NCBI GenBank assembly: GCA_030683815.1
Contig: JAUXPJ010000011.1
Coordinates: forward strand, 38,203 to 102,202
DNA from: Flavobacteriaceae bacterium
GTDB lineage: Bacteria; Bacteroidota; Bacteroidia; Flavobacteriales; Flavobacteriaceae
DNA length: 64,000 bases
Direction: 5' to 3'
The translations under genes were made by a program, and so were the position numbers. Positions 8,995 through 17,782 of this stretch are shown here, piece after piece; positions within the stretch are counted from its first letter, which is position 1, and every line of letters starts with the position of its first letter. The notes beneath the pieces are model-generated. The model searched no databases. It was not told where the DNA came from and saw only the letters and a program-made list of their open reading frames with translations.

Positions 8995-9636
8995 ATGGAA
9001 ATAATATCAACAAAAATTGAACAATACGTAGAGGATTGCAGTAACGATGAACCTCAATTATTAAAAGAGCTGAACCGTGAAACTTGGCAAAAAGTTTTAA
9101 ATCCGCTAATGATAAGCGGAGCATACCAAGGAAGACTATTATCGATGATTTCCAAAATAAAACAATCGGAAACCATTTTGGAAATAGGCACTTATACAGG
9201 TTATTCTGCCTTGTGTTTAGCTGAAGGTTTAATCCAAAATGGAGTTCTTCATACCATTGATATCAATGAAGAATTATTATCTATTCAATCCAATTATTTT
9301 CAAAAATCGCCTTTTTCTCATCAAATAAAACAACATATTGGCAATGCATTAGAGATTATTCCAACCTTAGATTTTAAGTTTGATTTGGTTTTTATCGATG
9401 CCGATAAAATAAATTATGCCAATTATTTTCATGCTATCATCAACAAAATGAATAAAGGAGGAATTATTTTATCGGATAATGTTTTGTGGAAAGGAAAAGT
9501 GGTTGAACCCATTGCAACAAATGATTTTGATACAACTGCATTGGTGGCTTATAACAAACTATTGAAAGAAGACCCGCGAATTGAAACGGTTTTGTTGCCT
9601 GTTCGTGATGGATTAACCATCAGTAGAGTGAAATAA
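8995..9636 (+). CDS. class I SAM-dependent O-methyltransferase
   Basis: A 213-residue member of the catechol O-methyltransferase/caffeoyl-CoA-like family. The SAM-binding motif I is ILEIGTYTGYSALCLAEG, followed by the acidic motif II residues in TIDINEE and the metal-ligand motif FDLVFIDADKINY, then GGIILSDNVLWKGKV with further metal ligands. These match divalent-metal-dependent O-methyltransferases. The substrate is unknown; bacterial relatives act on small catechol-like molecules or tRNA modifications (TrmR). Unrelated genes sit on both sides. Confidence 0.9.
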   Translation: MEIISTKIEQYVEDCSNDEPQLLKELNRETWQKVLNPLMISGAYQGRLLSMISKIKQSETILEIGTYTGYSALCLAEGLIQNGVLHTIDINEELLSIQSNYFQKSPFSHQIKQHIGNALEIIPTLDFKFDLVFIDADKINYANYFHAIINKMNKGGIILSDNVLWKGKVVEPIATNDFDTTALVAYNKLLKEDPRIETVLLPVRDGLTISRVK

Positions 9637-9701
9637 AATAGTTTGTAAAGTTGAATGTTGAAAGTTAAAATGTTGAGTTTGCTGTAAAAAAGAATATGCC
9701 T

Positions 9702-10280
9702 CTAAATTTTATGCTTTAAATCGATGCTATTCAGAATTTTCATCGATATTTTGTAGAAAATAAATCCGCTTAGCAATCCAAAAATCATCCCAGAAAAAAT
9801 ATCTAACGGATAATGAACGCCAATATAAACGCGGCTATACGCAAATAAAATTGGCCAAATAAACAGCAATCCTATATATTTATAATACTTCCGAAGCAAC
9901 AAAAATAAGAAAGTTGTATTGGCAAACGAATTAGCAGCATGACCCGAAAAAAAGCTAAAATCGGCAGATTTATGCAAAATTCTCAGTTGTTCATATATTG
10001 ATGGGTCATTGCAAGGGCGAATTCGTTCAAAAGTATTTTTTATCAGGTTGGTAAATTGATCGGCAAAAGTAATAGCGACAGCCACCATCAATAAAATAGC
10101 AAATCCTTTTTTGGTACCGAATGCTTTAAATATCAAATAGATAAGTAAAGCAAAAAGCGGAATCCAAGATTTTTTATCGGTTACTTTAATCCAAAATAAA
10201 TCCCAGGTTTCTGAACCTAAATTATTAAGAAAAATCATGAGTTCATGATCCTTTTGGATAATAAAATCGAGTAACTCCAT
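9702..10280 (-). CDS. PAP2-family membrane phosphatase
   Basis: A 192-residue membrane protein with several hydrophobic spans and the complete acid-phosphatase signature: KNTFERIRP (K-x6-RP), FFSGHAANS (motif 2 with catalytic His) and SRVYIGVHYPLD (S-R-x5-H-x3-D). Family members dephosphorylate isoprenoid diphosphates such as undecaprenyl diphosphate, or phosphatidic acid and PGP-type lipids. Which of these is used cannot be told from sequence. Its start shares one base with the stop of tatA, so the two are likely cotranscribed and translationally coupled. Confidence 0.9.
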   Translation of the reverse strand: MELLDFIIQKDHELMIFLNNLGSETWDLFWIKVTDKKSWIPLFALLIYLIFKAFGTKKGFAILLMVAVAITFADQFTNLIKNTFERIRPCNDPSIYEQLRILHKSADFSFFSGHAANSFANTTFLFLLLRKYYKYIGLLFIWPILFAYSRVYIGVHYPLDIFSGMIFGLLSGFIFYKISMKILNSIDLKHKI

Positions 10281-10552
10281 TAGAAATTTCGTTTAACCGG
10301 ACCGGTAATATCGTCTATTTCTTTTTTTACCGCAGATTCAATTTCATCCTTCATCTTTGCTATTTTATCAATATTTAGATCGGCATTGGCGCTGGCATTA
10401 ATTTCTCTTTTGATATCATTAGTAGCATCGCGAAGTTGACGCATTCCTTTTCCTAAACCCCGTGCAATTTCCGGCAGTTTATCAGTACCAAACAACATCA
10501 CCACCATAAAGAGGATGAAAAAAATTTCGCCGGTGCTGACAAATAAGTACAT
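10280..10552 (-). CDS. tatA: Sec-independent protein translocase subunit TatA/TatE
   Basis: A 90-residue protein with a short N-terminal transmembrane helix (IFFILFMVVMLFGTDKLPEI) followed by an amphipathic helix (ARGLGKGMRQLRDATNDIKREI), the standard TatA layout. TatA polymerises in the inner membrane to form the pore for folded twin-arginine substrates. The phenylalanine-glycine hinge between membrane span and amphipathic helix is present as FGTDKLPE. The tail is charged and unconserved, as usual. It precedes the PAP2 gene with a one-base overlap and follows mutS-distal DNA on the same strand. Confidence 0.94.
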   Translation of the reverse strand: MYLFVSTGEIFFILFMVVMLFGTDKLPEIARGLGKGMRQLRDATNDIKREINASANADLNIDKIAKMKDEIESAVKKEIDDITGPVKRNF

Positions 10553-10588
10553 ATTTCAGATATTTGAACTACAAAGATAATTTAATTT

Positions 10589-13195
10589 TTACTTTTTCAG
10601 CAACATTCGTTTTATTTCGTTGAGTTTCATCAAGGCCTCAATGGGCGTGAGCATATCGATATTGGTCGAAAGAATTTCATCTCTGATAGATTCCAACAGC
10701 GGGTCATCCAACTGAAAAAAGCTCAATTGCAAATCTTCTTCATTCGATTTTTGAATCTTTTTTTTGACCTCATCCGCAGCATGCGATTTTTCTAATTTCT
10801 TCATCATCTTTTCTGCCCTGTGAATTACCGGTGTTGGCATACCGGCCAATTTAGCCACATGAATTCCGAAACTGTGATCACTGCCGCCTGAAACTAATTT
10901 CCGCAGAAAAATGATGGTATCTTTTACTTCTTTTATCGATATATTAAAATTTTTGATGCGCTCAAAAATGGCGGTCATCTCATTGAGTTCATGGTAATGC
11001 GTTGCAAACAGTGTTTTGGATTTGGTTGGATGTTCGTGTAGATATTCTGCAATGGCCCAAGCGATAGAAATACCATCATAAGTGCTTGTTCCGCGACCAA
11101 TTTCATCCAATAAAATTAAACTTCTCTGACTCAAATTATTTAAAATACTGGCCGTTTCATTCATTTCCACCATAAAAGTAGATTCGCCCATAGAGATATT
11201 GTCACTGGCGCCAACTCTCACAAAAATTTTATCGACCATCCCAATTTTAGCTTGCTGAGCCGGAACATAACTGCCCATTTGAGCCAATAAAGTAATCAGA
11301 GCGGTTTGTCGTAAAATAGCCGATTTACCACTCATATTGGGTCCGGTAATCATGATTATTTGTTGCTGATGCGGATTCAACACTAAATCATTGGCGATAT
11401 AAGGCGAGTCAATCGGAAGTTGTTTTTCGATAACAGGATGTCGTCCATTGATGATTTCAATATCCAAACTTTCATCAACAGTTGGGCGAACATAATTATT
11501 CGTAATGGCTGTTTGTGCAAATGAAGTGAAGCAATCTAGCTGCGCGATGAGCTGTGCATTTTGCTGAATTGGTTTGATGAATGGCATTATTTCTTGTACC
11601 AAGTCATTGAATAATTCCAGTTCTAATTGCTGAATTTTTTCTTCTGCGCCTAAAATTTTGGTTTCGTACTCTTTTAATTCTTCGGTGATATAGCGTTCTG
11701 CATTCACCAAAGTTTGTTTTCGAATCCAATCGGTAGGAACTTTATCTTTATGCGTATTGCGGACTTCGATGTAATATCCGAAGACATTATTAAAAGAGAT
11801 CTTTAACGACGGAATGTTGGTTCTTTCACTTTCGCGTGTTACAATTCCGTCTAAATAATCTTTTCCTTTGGTGGCAATATTTCGCAGATTGTCTAATTCG
11901 GCAGAAACACCTTCGGCAATAGCATTTCCTTTGTTGATATTTACCGGTGCATTTTCGGTTAAAGTATGCGCAATTTTTGTTCGTATTTCTAAACAATCAT
12001 TTAAATGATTGCCTATTTTTTGAACGGTTTCATTTGTGCAATCCATCGCCCAATTTTTTATGGGGATGATGGCATCCAACGAATTTTTGAGGTAAATAAT
12101 TTCTCTGGGTGATATTTTTAAGATAGCCACTTTTGAAACCAATCGTTCTAAATCGCTTATTTGTTTGATTTGTTCCGAAACCAATTGATGTGATGTTTTA
12201 TCATCAACCAAATACTTGACAATTTCTTGGCGCGATTTGATTTTTTCGATGTTTTTTAACGGAAAACTCATCCATCGTTTTAACAATCTTCCACCCATGG
12301 GCGAAATGGTTTGATCGATGATGTTGAGCAGCGAAATCCCATTAATCGAATTAGAATTTAACAATTCTAAATTGCGAATGGTAAACCTGTCCATCCACAA
12401 AAACTCATCTTCAACAATCCGATTGATGTTTACAATATGCGGTAATTGATGATGTTGTGTTTCCGATAAATAGTAAAAAATAGCGCCACAAGCAGTAATT
12501 CCATCTTCTAAATCTTCAATTCCAAATCCTTTTAAAGAGTTAATTTTAAAATGTTTGGTCAATGTTTCAAAAGCGTAATCGTACTGAAAAGCCCAATCAT
12601 CCAAATAAAAATTATTAAAACGCTTAGAAAATGATTTTTGAAATTCGAGTTTATGTTGTTTTTGAATCAACACTTCACTCGGACTAAAATTCTGCAATAA
12701 TTTATCGATATAAGCCAGATTTCCTTGAGCGGTTAAAAATTCACCAGTTGAAACATCAACAAAAGATATTCCCACTTGTTTTTTACCAAAGTGAATAGCA
12801 GCTAAAAAGTTATTTGTTTTTGAATTAAGCACTTCATCATTTAGCGAAACTCCCGGAGTAATTAGCTCGGTAACACCGCGTTTAACGATGGTTTTGGTCA
12901 TTTTAGGATCTTCTAACTGATCGCAAATAGCCACTCTAAGTCCGGCTTTTACCAATTTAGGCAAATACGTATTGACCGAATGATGCGGAAAACCCGCCAA
13001 AGCCGTTTCAGAATCGCTTCCGGCTCCGCGTTTGGTCAAAACAATCCCTAAAATTTGCGCTGCTTTTTTGGCATCTTCGCCAAAAGTTTCGTAAAAATCG
13101 CCCACTCTAAATAGCAATAAAGCATCAGGATACTTGGCTTTGATGCTGTTATACTGTTGCATTAAGGGCGTTACTTTCTCTGATTTTGCAGTCAA
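10589..13195 (-). CDS. mutS: DNA mismatch repair protein MutS
   Basis: Full-length MutS of 868 residues. The N-terminal mismatch-binding domain carries LLFRVGDFYETFGEDA, with the Phe-x-Glu wedge motif (FYETF), and the ATPase domain has Walker A GPNMSGKSAILRQ, STFMVEM, and Walker B LILLDEIGRGTSTYDG, followed by the THYHEL signature. MutS recognises base mismatches after replication and, with MutL, directs excision. No truncation or frameshift is visible, so mismatch repair should be functional with respect to this gene. Confidence 0.98.
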   Translation of the reverse strand: MTAKSEKVTPLMQQYNSIKAKYPDALLLFRVGDFYETFGEDAKKAAQILGIVLTKRGAGSDSETALAGFPHHSVNTYLPKLVKAGLRVAICDQLEDPKMTKTIVKRGVTELITPGVSLNDEVLNSKTNNFLAAIHFGKKQVGISFVDVSTGEFLTAQGNLAYIDKLLQNFSPSEVLIQKQHKLEFQKSFSKRFNNFYLDDWAFQYDYAFETLTKHFKINSLKGFGIEDLEDGITACGAIFYYLSETQHHQLPHIVNINRIVEDEFLWMDRFTIRNLELLNSNSINGISLLNIIDQTISPMGGRLLKRWMSFPLKNIEKIKSRQEIVKYLVDDKTSHQLVSEQIKQISDLERLVSKVAILKISPREIIYLKNSLDAIIPIKNWAMDCTNETVQKIGNHLNDCLEIRTKIAHTLTENAPVNINKGNAIAEGVSAELDNLRNIATKGKDYLDGIVTRESERTNIPSLKISFNNVFGYYIEVRNTHKDKVPTDWIRKQTLVNAERYITEELKEYETKILGAEEKIQQLELELFNDLVQEIMPFIKPIQQNAQLIAQLDCFTSFAQTAITNNYVRPTVDESLDIEIINGRHPVIEKQLPIDSPYIANDLVLNPHQQQIIMITGPNMSGKSAILRQTALITLLAQMGSYVPAQQAKIGMVDKIFVRVGASDNISMGESTFMVEMNETASILNNLSQRSLILLDEIGRGTSTYDGISIAWAIAEYLHEHPTKSKTLFATHYHELNEMTAIFERIKNFNISIKEVKDTIIFLRKLVSGGSDHSFGIHVAKLAGMPTPVIHRAEKMMKKLEKSHAADEVKKKIQKSNEEDLQLSFFQLDDPLLESIRDEILSTNIDMLTPIEALMKLNEIKRMLLKK

Positions 13196-13335
13196 ATCTT
13201 AAATATTTGCGTTAGTTTTGCGAAGTTACATTTATTAATTAAAAATGAATAATGAATAATTAAAAATGGACAACTATCAATTAACAATGAAAAATGATAA
13301 ATACCTGTTTCTAATTTACCAGATACCAGATACCA

Positions 13336-13354
13336 GATACCAAATACTTGATAC
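13336..13354. repeat. short dispersed repeat plus AGATACC tandem tract
   Basis: GATACCAAATACTTGATAC is the exact reverse complement of 7800-7818. It directly follows tandem AGATACC units (from about 13318). Both sites lie in short gaps between genes. Confidence 0.6.
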
Positions 13355-13367
13355 CCAAAATTAAAAA

Positions 13368-13901
13368 ATGAGAAAATTAAAAAATAGTGAACTGAATCGT
13401 TTGTCGGTGGAAGAATTTAAACAGGAAACTAAAATTCCGTTAATTGTTATTTTAGATGATATCAGAAGTTTAAATAATGTGGGTTCTGTGTTTAGAACCA
13501 GCGATGCTTTTTTGATTGAAAAAATTTATCTCTGTGGTATTACCGCCACTCCGCCCAACAAAGAAATTCATAAAACGGCGCTGGGAAGTACCGAATCGAT
13601 AACTTGGGAATATGCAGAAGATGTGCTTACGCTTATTCAAAAATTAAAAGATTTAAAAATTAAAGTAGTGGCGATTGAGCAGACCGAAAATAGTATCATG
13701 TTACAAGATTTTAAGGTTTCAAAAAACGAAAAAATTGCGATTATATTTGGCAACGAAGTAAAAGGCGTTCAGCAACAAGCCGTTAATTTATGTGATGCTG
13801 CTGTTGAAATACCGCAATTTGGCACCAAACATTCTTTGAATATTTCGGTTTCTGTTGGTGTGGTACTTTGGGATTTGTTTAAAAAAATGAAGTTGGGTTA
13901 A
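13368..13901 (+). CDS. SpoU/TrmH-family RNA 2'-O-methyltransferase
   Basis: A 177-residue SPOUT-fold methyltransferase. The three family motifs are present: DIRSLNNVGSVFRTSDAF (motif 1), AIIFGNEVKGVQQQAV (motif 2, G-N-E) and ALNISVS-like HSLNISVSVGVVLWDLF (motif 3). Enzymes of this family 2'-O-methylate tRNA or rRNA ribose. The protein lacks the N-terminal substrate-binding extension of RlmB-type enzymes, which suggests a TrmH/TrmL-like tRNA target, but the exact nucleotide is unknown. Transcription is divergent from mutS. Confidence 0.9.
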   Translation: MRKLKNSELNRLSVEEFKQETKIPLIVILDDIRSLNNVGSVFRTSDAFLIEKIYLCGITATPPNKEIHKTALGSTESITWEYAEDVLTLIQKLKDLKIKVVAIEQTENSIMLQDFKVSKNEKIAIIFGNEVKGVQQQAVNLCDAAVEIPQFGTKHSLNISVSVGVVLWDLFKKMKLG

Positions 13902-14019
13902 AAAACCCCAAAGCTCAACTTCAGGGTTATTCATTTATAAAAAAATGATATTTTTTATTCATAATAGCAAGAATTGTAAATCAATACTTTCTATTTCAGA
14001 AATTTTTTACCAACCTTTT

Positions 14020-14271
14020 TTATAATTTATTTTTTTTGCTGAATACTTTTACGCATATAAAATACCCCATTGTACCAACAAGAATTATTAAAGAAAAAAC
14101 AAATGAGTTTAACAAAATATGATTCATGTTCGACTTTGAAACAATTCCTTCTCTCATGTATATTTCCTTTATTACCTCAGCACAAAAAAATAGAAAGAAT
14201 AATGCTAAATATAATAATGTCATTTTAAGATATAATCTTAATAGTGAATTTGTTTTAAATAAGTTATACAT
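14020..14271 (-). CDS. small membrane protein of unknown function
   Basis: An 83-residue protein that I do not recognise. Two hydrophobic spans are visible: LYLKMTLLYLALFFLFFCAEVI near the N-terminus and LLNSFVFSLIILVGTMGYFICV near the C-terminus, with a short polar loop between and a basic tail (KVFSKKNKL). It starts MYNLFKTNS at 14271, just 15 bp past the end of the frameshifted lipoprotein gene on the same strand, so the two probably form one transcript. A partner role such as immunity or membrane anchoring for that lipoprotein is possible but unsupported by homology. Confidence 0.55.
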   Translation of the reverse strand: MYNLFKTNSLLRLYLKMTLLYLALFFLFFCAEVIKEIYMREGIVSKSNMNHILLNSFVFSLIILVGTMGYFICVKVFSKKNKL

Positions 14272-14286
14272 AAGTTTTTTATTTTA

Positions 14287-15106
14287 TTAACAATTACCGC
14301 TACTTATATATTCCCAACCTGAGGACATACCCGATTCAGCTGCAATAGCAGCAATAGCACACCATGGACAAGCTATGCCGGCAACAGCACCTACGCCTGC
14401 TAATGCTAAAAAACCTGCTCCAGCAGATACCCCATCAGCAGCTAAAACATCAGTTGCGCATGCTCTCCAATCACTGGTTCTTTCATATATGGAATAAATA
14501 TTTCCTGAATGTTGAATGTTTTTGCTCTAATTCTTTAAATTTATTGAATTTTCCTAATCCTCCATTTTCTTTTGGAAGCAAAAAATATGCTGATTTCTTA
14601 GATACGGAACTGAAAATTAAAAATGTTTCATAACTTCGTATTGAAGACATTTTTGTTTTCGCTTCTTTTTCAAGATCAGTTAAAAAGTTTTGAATATTTA
14701 AAACTGTTGTTTTCCTTGTTGTATTTAATAAATAATTCATAGACTTTTCAAAGAAAGCATAATCCTGATCATTGTTTATTAGTTGTTTTATGGTTGATAA
14801 ATTTTGCTCTATGCTTTTAGGTTTTCCTTCAAAATTTAAACTATTATCCTTTGCTAATTCTAAATTATTAAACTGATAATTGATTTCTTTCAGTTTATTT
14901 GTTGTGTTCCAATTAAAATTTTTAAATGATAATTCTAATGATTGATTATGGATTTTTCCTATTGACTCTATTTGAAAATCCGTAAAGACGCGTTCTTGTT
15001 GTTCTTTTTCTCCTATATTAAAGGCACTGTCTTTATTGCAAGAAACGAACAAAATTATGGTTACTAATGCTAAAAATGGTATTCTTAAAAAGTGTAATTT
15101 TCTCAT
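14287..15106 (-). pseudogene. frameshifted lipoprotein gene with Gly/Ala-rich tail
   Basis: From ATG 15106 the protein starts MRKLHFLRIPFLALVTIIL and has a lipobox ending VSC, so it is an exported lipoprotein. The first frame stops at 14483 after an unconvincing ending (TFRKYLFHI). Shifting by one base at the five-T run 14519-14523 (five As in the coding sense) opens a further ~75 codons to the stop at 14287, reading NIYSIYERTSDWRACATDV, then a hydrophobic Gly/Ala-rich stretch (SAGAGFLALAGVGAVAG), CPWCAIAAIAA, and a terminal SSGNC. The continuous coding look past the shift supports one broken gene, a recent mutation or a base-call error in the homopolymer. Function unknown; the tail resembles hydrophobic bacteriocin-like peptides only in composition. 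Confidence 0.65.
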
Positions 15107-15300
15107 AGTTTTTAATTTTTGTGTCAGATTAATCTCCAACGGTTAAACAATTTTTTATTCATGTGGAATTCCGACAGCTAAACAAAAAAAAAAAACGACA
15201 TATGCAAAAGTATTTTACAAGCGTTGCCATATACATAATGAACGCTTAATATTTTTGATAATATAGAAATATAGCGACCTTTTTATGTAATTATTAAAAA

Positions 15301-15330
15301 CCACGCTGCCGCACGAATCCTTTCGTGTGG
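15301..15330. repeat. REP-like palindrome, family 2
   Basis: CCACGCTGCCGCACGAATCC followed by TTTCGTGTGG; the arms GCACGAA/TTTCGTG make an imperfect hairpin. The reverse complement occurs at 15466 and 15519, and further copies at 15960-16014, 16227 and 16316. Confidence 0.8.
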
Positions 15331-15375
15331 AAAATAAATTTACTGTTTTTTAAAAGTAATCTTAAACTAATTTAG

Positions 15376-15504
15376 ATGAGTAGAAATTATAAATTTCGTA
15401 ATCCGCAGGGTTTATATTTTATAAGTTTTGCTGTTGTTGGTTGGTTAGAGGTGTTTTCTACAGAACCACACGAAAGGATTCGTGCGGTAGCGTGGTGTGT
15501 TTGA
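15376..15504 (+). pseudogene. RAYT (IS200-like) transposase relic 1
   Basis: ATG at 15376 reads MSRNYKFRNPQGLYFISFAV, the N-terminus of a common Bacteroidota RAYT subfamily. Similarity stops after GWLEVF, where a family-2 palindrome (15466-15495) takes over and the frame ends at 15504. No HUH motif or catalytic tyrosine remains. This is a 5' relic capped by its own repeat. Confidence 0.7.
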
Positions 15505-15544
15505 TAAATAGAGTAAAGCCACACGAAAGTATTCGTGCGGTAGC
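15466..15544. repeat. two family-2 REP-like palindromes
   Basis: CCACACGAAAGGATTCGTGC with GGTAGCGTGG at 15466-15495, and CCACACGAAAGTATTCGTGC with GGTAGC at 15519-15544. They are inverted with respect to 15301-15330 and bracket the RAYT relic. Confidence 0.8.
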
Positions 15545-15583
15545 AACGACGCTCGTGCCAGTTGAGACTTGCAATTAAGATAT

Positions 15584-15766
15584 TTAGTTTTTTAGCCCTT
15601 TAGATGCTTCATAATATAAATAAAAAACATACAAAAACAATGATGATAAAACAATTATGGAAAAAATTGAAACATCTTTAAAATCAGCATTGTAATAATA
15701 AACGAATCTTGTTACTAAATAGGCGATAATTATATATCTAACTATTTTATTGTAAGTTGTATTCAT
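15584..15766 (-). CDS. small hydrophobic protein of unknown function
   Basis: A 60-residue protein (MNTTYNKIVRYIIIAYLVTR...) with two predicted hydrophobic spans, IVRYIIIAYLVTRFVYYY and IFSIIVLSSLFLYVFYLYY, separated by a short acidic loop. I do not recognise a family. It lies between the two copies of the duplicated repeat-bearing segment; its upstream region (15770-15900) resembles the upstream region of the lipoprotein gene. Its reality rests on length, hydrophobic pattern and that shared upstream sequence, so it could still be spurious. Confidence 0.4.
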   Translation of the reverse strand: MNTTYNKIVRYIIIAYLVTRFVYYYNADFKDVSIFSIIVLSSLFLYVFYLYYEASKGLKN

Positions 15767-15959
15767 AATTTTTTTATTTTTTCAGAATCATTCCCAACGG
15801 TTAAACAATTTTTATCCAATGTGGAATTTCGATATCCAAAATATAAATAAAAAACTACATATGCAAAAGTATATTACAAACGTTGCTATATGTTTAATGA
15901 GTGCTTAATATTTTTGGTAATATAGAAATATAGCAACCTTTGTATGTAATTATTAAAAA

Positions 15960-16014
15960 CCACGCTGCCACACGAATCCTTTCACCAGGCTGCCGCACGA
16001 ATCCTTTCGTGTGG
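15960..16014. repeat. double family-2 REP-like palindrome
   Basis: Two partial copies in tandem: CCACGCTGCCACACGAATCC ending TTTCACCAGG, then CTGCCGCACGAATCCTTTCG ending TGTGG. The extra copy accounts for most of the length difference between the two duplicated segments. Confidence 0.75.
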
Positions 16015-16071
16015 CAAATAATCACAAGAATTAATTTACTATATTTTAAAAGTAATCTTAAACTAGTTTAG

Positions 16072-16206
16072 ATGAGTAGAAATTATAAATTTCATAATCC
16101 GCAGGGTTTATATTTTTTAAGTTTTGCTGTTGTGGGTTTGTTAGACGTGTTTTTCAGAAATGAATACAAGGATTTGATTATTGAAAGGTATTTTGTAAAA
16201 AAATAA
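16072..16206 (+). pseudogene. RAYT (IS200-like) transposase relic 2
   Basis: ATG at 16072 reads MSRNYKFHNPQGLYFLSFAV and continues through RNEYKDLIIERYF, some 15 residues further than relic 1, before stopping at 16206. The HUH motif and catalytic tyrosine are missing. Family-2 palindromes follow at 16227 and 16316. The two relics share near-identical starts and upstream sequence. Confidence 0.72.
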
Positions 16207-16226
16207 AGGATTACGATTACCGTAGA

Positions 16227-16346
16227 ACCACACGAAAGGATTCGTGCGGTAGCGGGGGGGGTTATAGCAGTGCTGTAGATTATGCCGGAGAAAAAGGATT
16301 GATGTTTAATTGATAACCACACGAAAGATTCGTGCGGTAGCAACTT
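16227..16346. repeat. two family-2 REP-like palindromes downstream of RAYT relic 2
   Basis: AACCACACGAAAGGATTCGT continuing GCGGTAGCGGGG at about 16227-16257, and AACCACACGAAAGATTCGTG continuing CGGTAGC at about 16316-16343. Same orientation as 15466 and 15519. Confidence 0.75.
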
Positions 16347-16375
16347 ATAAAATTTGATTCATAAAGGAAGTGAAA

Positions 16376-17728
16376 TTAAAAACCCAAGATAATTTTAGCG
16401 ATAGAAAAGTAAATTAAAATACCGAAAATATCATTGCTGGTGGTGATAAACGGACCGGTAGCCAGTGCCGGGTCAATGCCTTTTTTCTCTAAAATAATGG
16501 GTATAAATGTTCCGACAATAGAGGCCACAATAATTACGGTAACCAGCGAAATGGCAACGGTTAATCCGAGTTTAAACTCAAAGCCCAACAAAAACATGCC
16601 GGCGGTCATTAAAATAGCAGCCAGTACAAATCCGTTGAATAAACTGAGTAAAATTTCTTTCAAAAGCCGATTAAACATTGAGCCCCTCAATCCATCGTTG
16701 GCTAAACCCTGAACAATAATGGCAGATGATTGTACGCCTACATTTCCTGCCATCGCAGCGATTAAGGGCGTAAAAAAGAACAATTCTTTGTGATTTTTAA
16801 GTGCTTCTTCAAATCCACCTAAAACAAAAACACTGACAAATCCGCCAAAAAGCGCTAAAATTAACCATGGTAAACGCGCTCGGGTCAATTCCCAAATGGT
16901 ATCATCGGCCTCCACATCTTGTGAAATACCCGCGGCTAACTGATAATCTTTTTCGGCTTCTTCTTTGATAACATCAACGATATCATCAATGGTAATTCTT
17001 CCAACAAGCCGGCCAAGTTCATCCACTACAGGAATGGCTTCCAAGTCGTATTTCTGCATTATTTTAGCCACATCTTCGGCAGAATCACCAACACGCACAA
17101 AATCTACTTTTGTGATATAAATATCTTTGATGGGCGTGCGGGTTGAGGTTGTCAACAAATCTTTTAAAGACAATCGCCCTTTAAGTTTATCGTTATCATC
17201 AACAACATAAATGGAATGAATCCTGGTAACCTCTTCGGCTTGTGCTCTCATTTCTTTAACACAGGTTAGAACATTCCAATTTTCGTTTACCTTAACCAAC
17301 TCTTTTGCCATCAAACCACCGGCAGAATCTTCATCATAACGCAATAATTCTACAATGTCTTTTACATGTTCATCGTCATCAATTTCATTGATTACTTCTT
17401 GCTTGCGTTTCTCTGAAAGTTCAGAAATAATATCGGTGGCGTCATCAGAATCTAATTCTATTAACTCTTCGGCAATCTCTTTAGCAGATAAATTTTGTAA
17501 AATCTTTTCACGAACATCTTCGTCAACTTCTAATAAAATTTCAGAAGTGATTTCAGAGTCTAAAATTTTAAAAATGTAAGTGGCTTCATAAGTATTGAGT
17601 TCATTCAGAATTTCTGCAATATCTGCATAATGAAAATCCTTCAATAAATTGATAATCCCTTGTTTATCATTTTTTTCGATAAGTTGTGAAACCTGAAAGA
17701 TTAATTCTTGACTGTATTGAAATGCCAT
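16376..17728 (-). CDS. mgtE: magnesium transporter MgtE
   Basis: A 450-residue Mg2+ channel. The N-terminal helical superhelix domain (residues ~1-125, rich in acidic leucine repeats such as EIAEELIELDSDDATDIISELSE trimmed here) is followed by a pair of CBS domains (~130-260; GGLMAKELVKV, then AIPVVDELGRLVGRITIDDI) and a membrane domain of five helices (~280-450) with AAMAGNVGVQSSAIIVQGLA. The CBS and N domains sense cytoplasmic Mg2+ and close the pore. Length and order match MgtE. The gene follows rsmA on the same strand with a ~54-bp gap. Confidence 0.94.
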   Translation of the reverse strand: MAFQYSQELIFQVSQLIEKNDKQGIINLLKDFHYADIAEILNELNTYEATYIFKILDSEITSEILLEVDEDVREKILQNLSAKEIAEELIELDSDDATDIISELSEKRKQEVINEIDDDEHVKDIVELLRYDEDSAGGLMAKELVKVNENWNVLTCVKEMRAQAEEVTRIHSIYVVDDNDKLKGRLSLKDLLTTSTRTPIKDIYITKVDFVRVGDSAEDVAKIMQKYDLEAIPVVDELGRLVGRITIDDIVDVIKEEAEKDYQLAAGISQDVEADDTIWELTRARLPWLILALFGGFVSVFVLGGFEEALKNHKELFFFTPLIAAMAGNVGVQSSAIIVQGLANDGLRGSMFNRLLKEILLSLFNGFVLAAILMTAGMFLLGFEFKLGLTVAISLVTVIIVASIVGTFIPIILEKKGIDPALATGPFITTSNDIFGILIYFSIAKIILGF

Positions 17729-17782
17729 AAGTCCGGTTTTTAAAGGATTAGCAAAAATGTTAAATGAACGAACGAAAGGAGT

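Larger units (their letters stand above)
15140..15583. other. 444-bp repeat-rich stretch, first duplicated segment
   Basis: Holds the upstream region of the lipoprotein gene, a palindrome (15301-15330), a truncated RAYT start (15376-15504) and two palindromes in the opposite orientation (15466-15495, 15519-15544). The part 15133-15465 is a diverged direct copy of 15791-16140. Confidence 0.7.
15767..16375. other. 609-bp repeat-rich stretch, second duplicated segment
   Basis: Copy two of the duplicated segment (15791-16140), a double family-2 palindrome (15960-16014), RAYT relic 2 (16072-16206) and two further palindromes (16227-16257, 16316-16346). I see no intact gene. Confidence 0.7.

Noticed and set aside
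14364..14633. Plus-strand open frame across the lipoprotein tail
   Set aside because: It runs opposite the continuous coding pattern of the Gly/Ala-rich tail and has low-complexity Gln/His/Leu content with no recognisable domain.
16092..16343. Minus-strand frame over RAYT relic 2
   Set aside because: Antisense to the relic and its palindromes; it contains no known motif.
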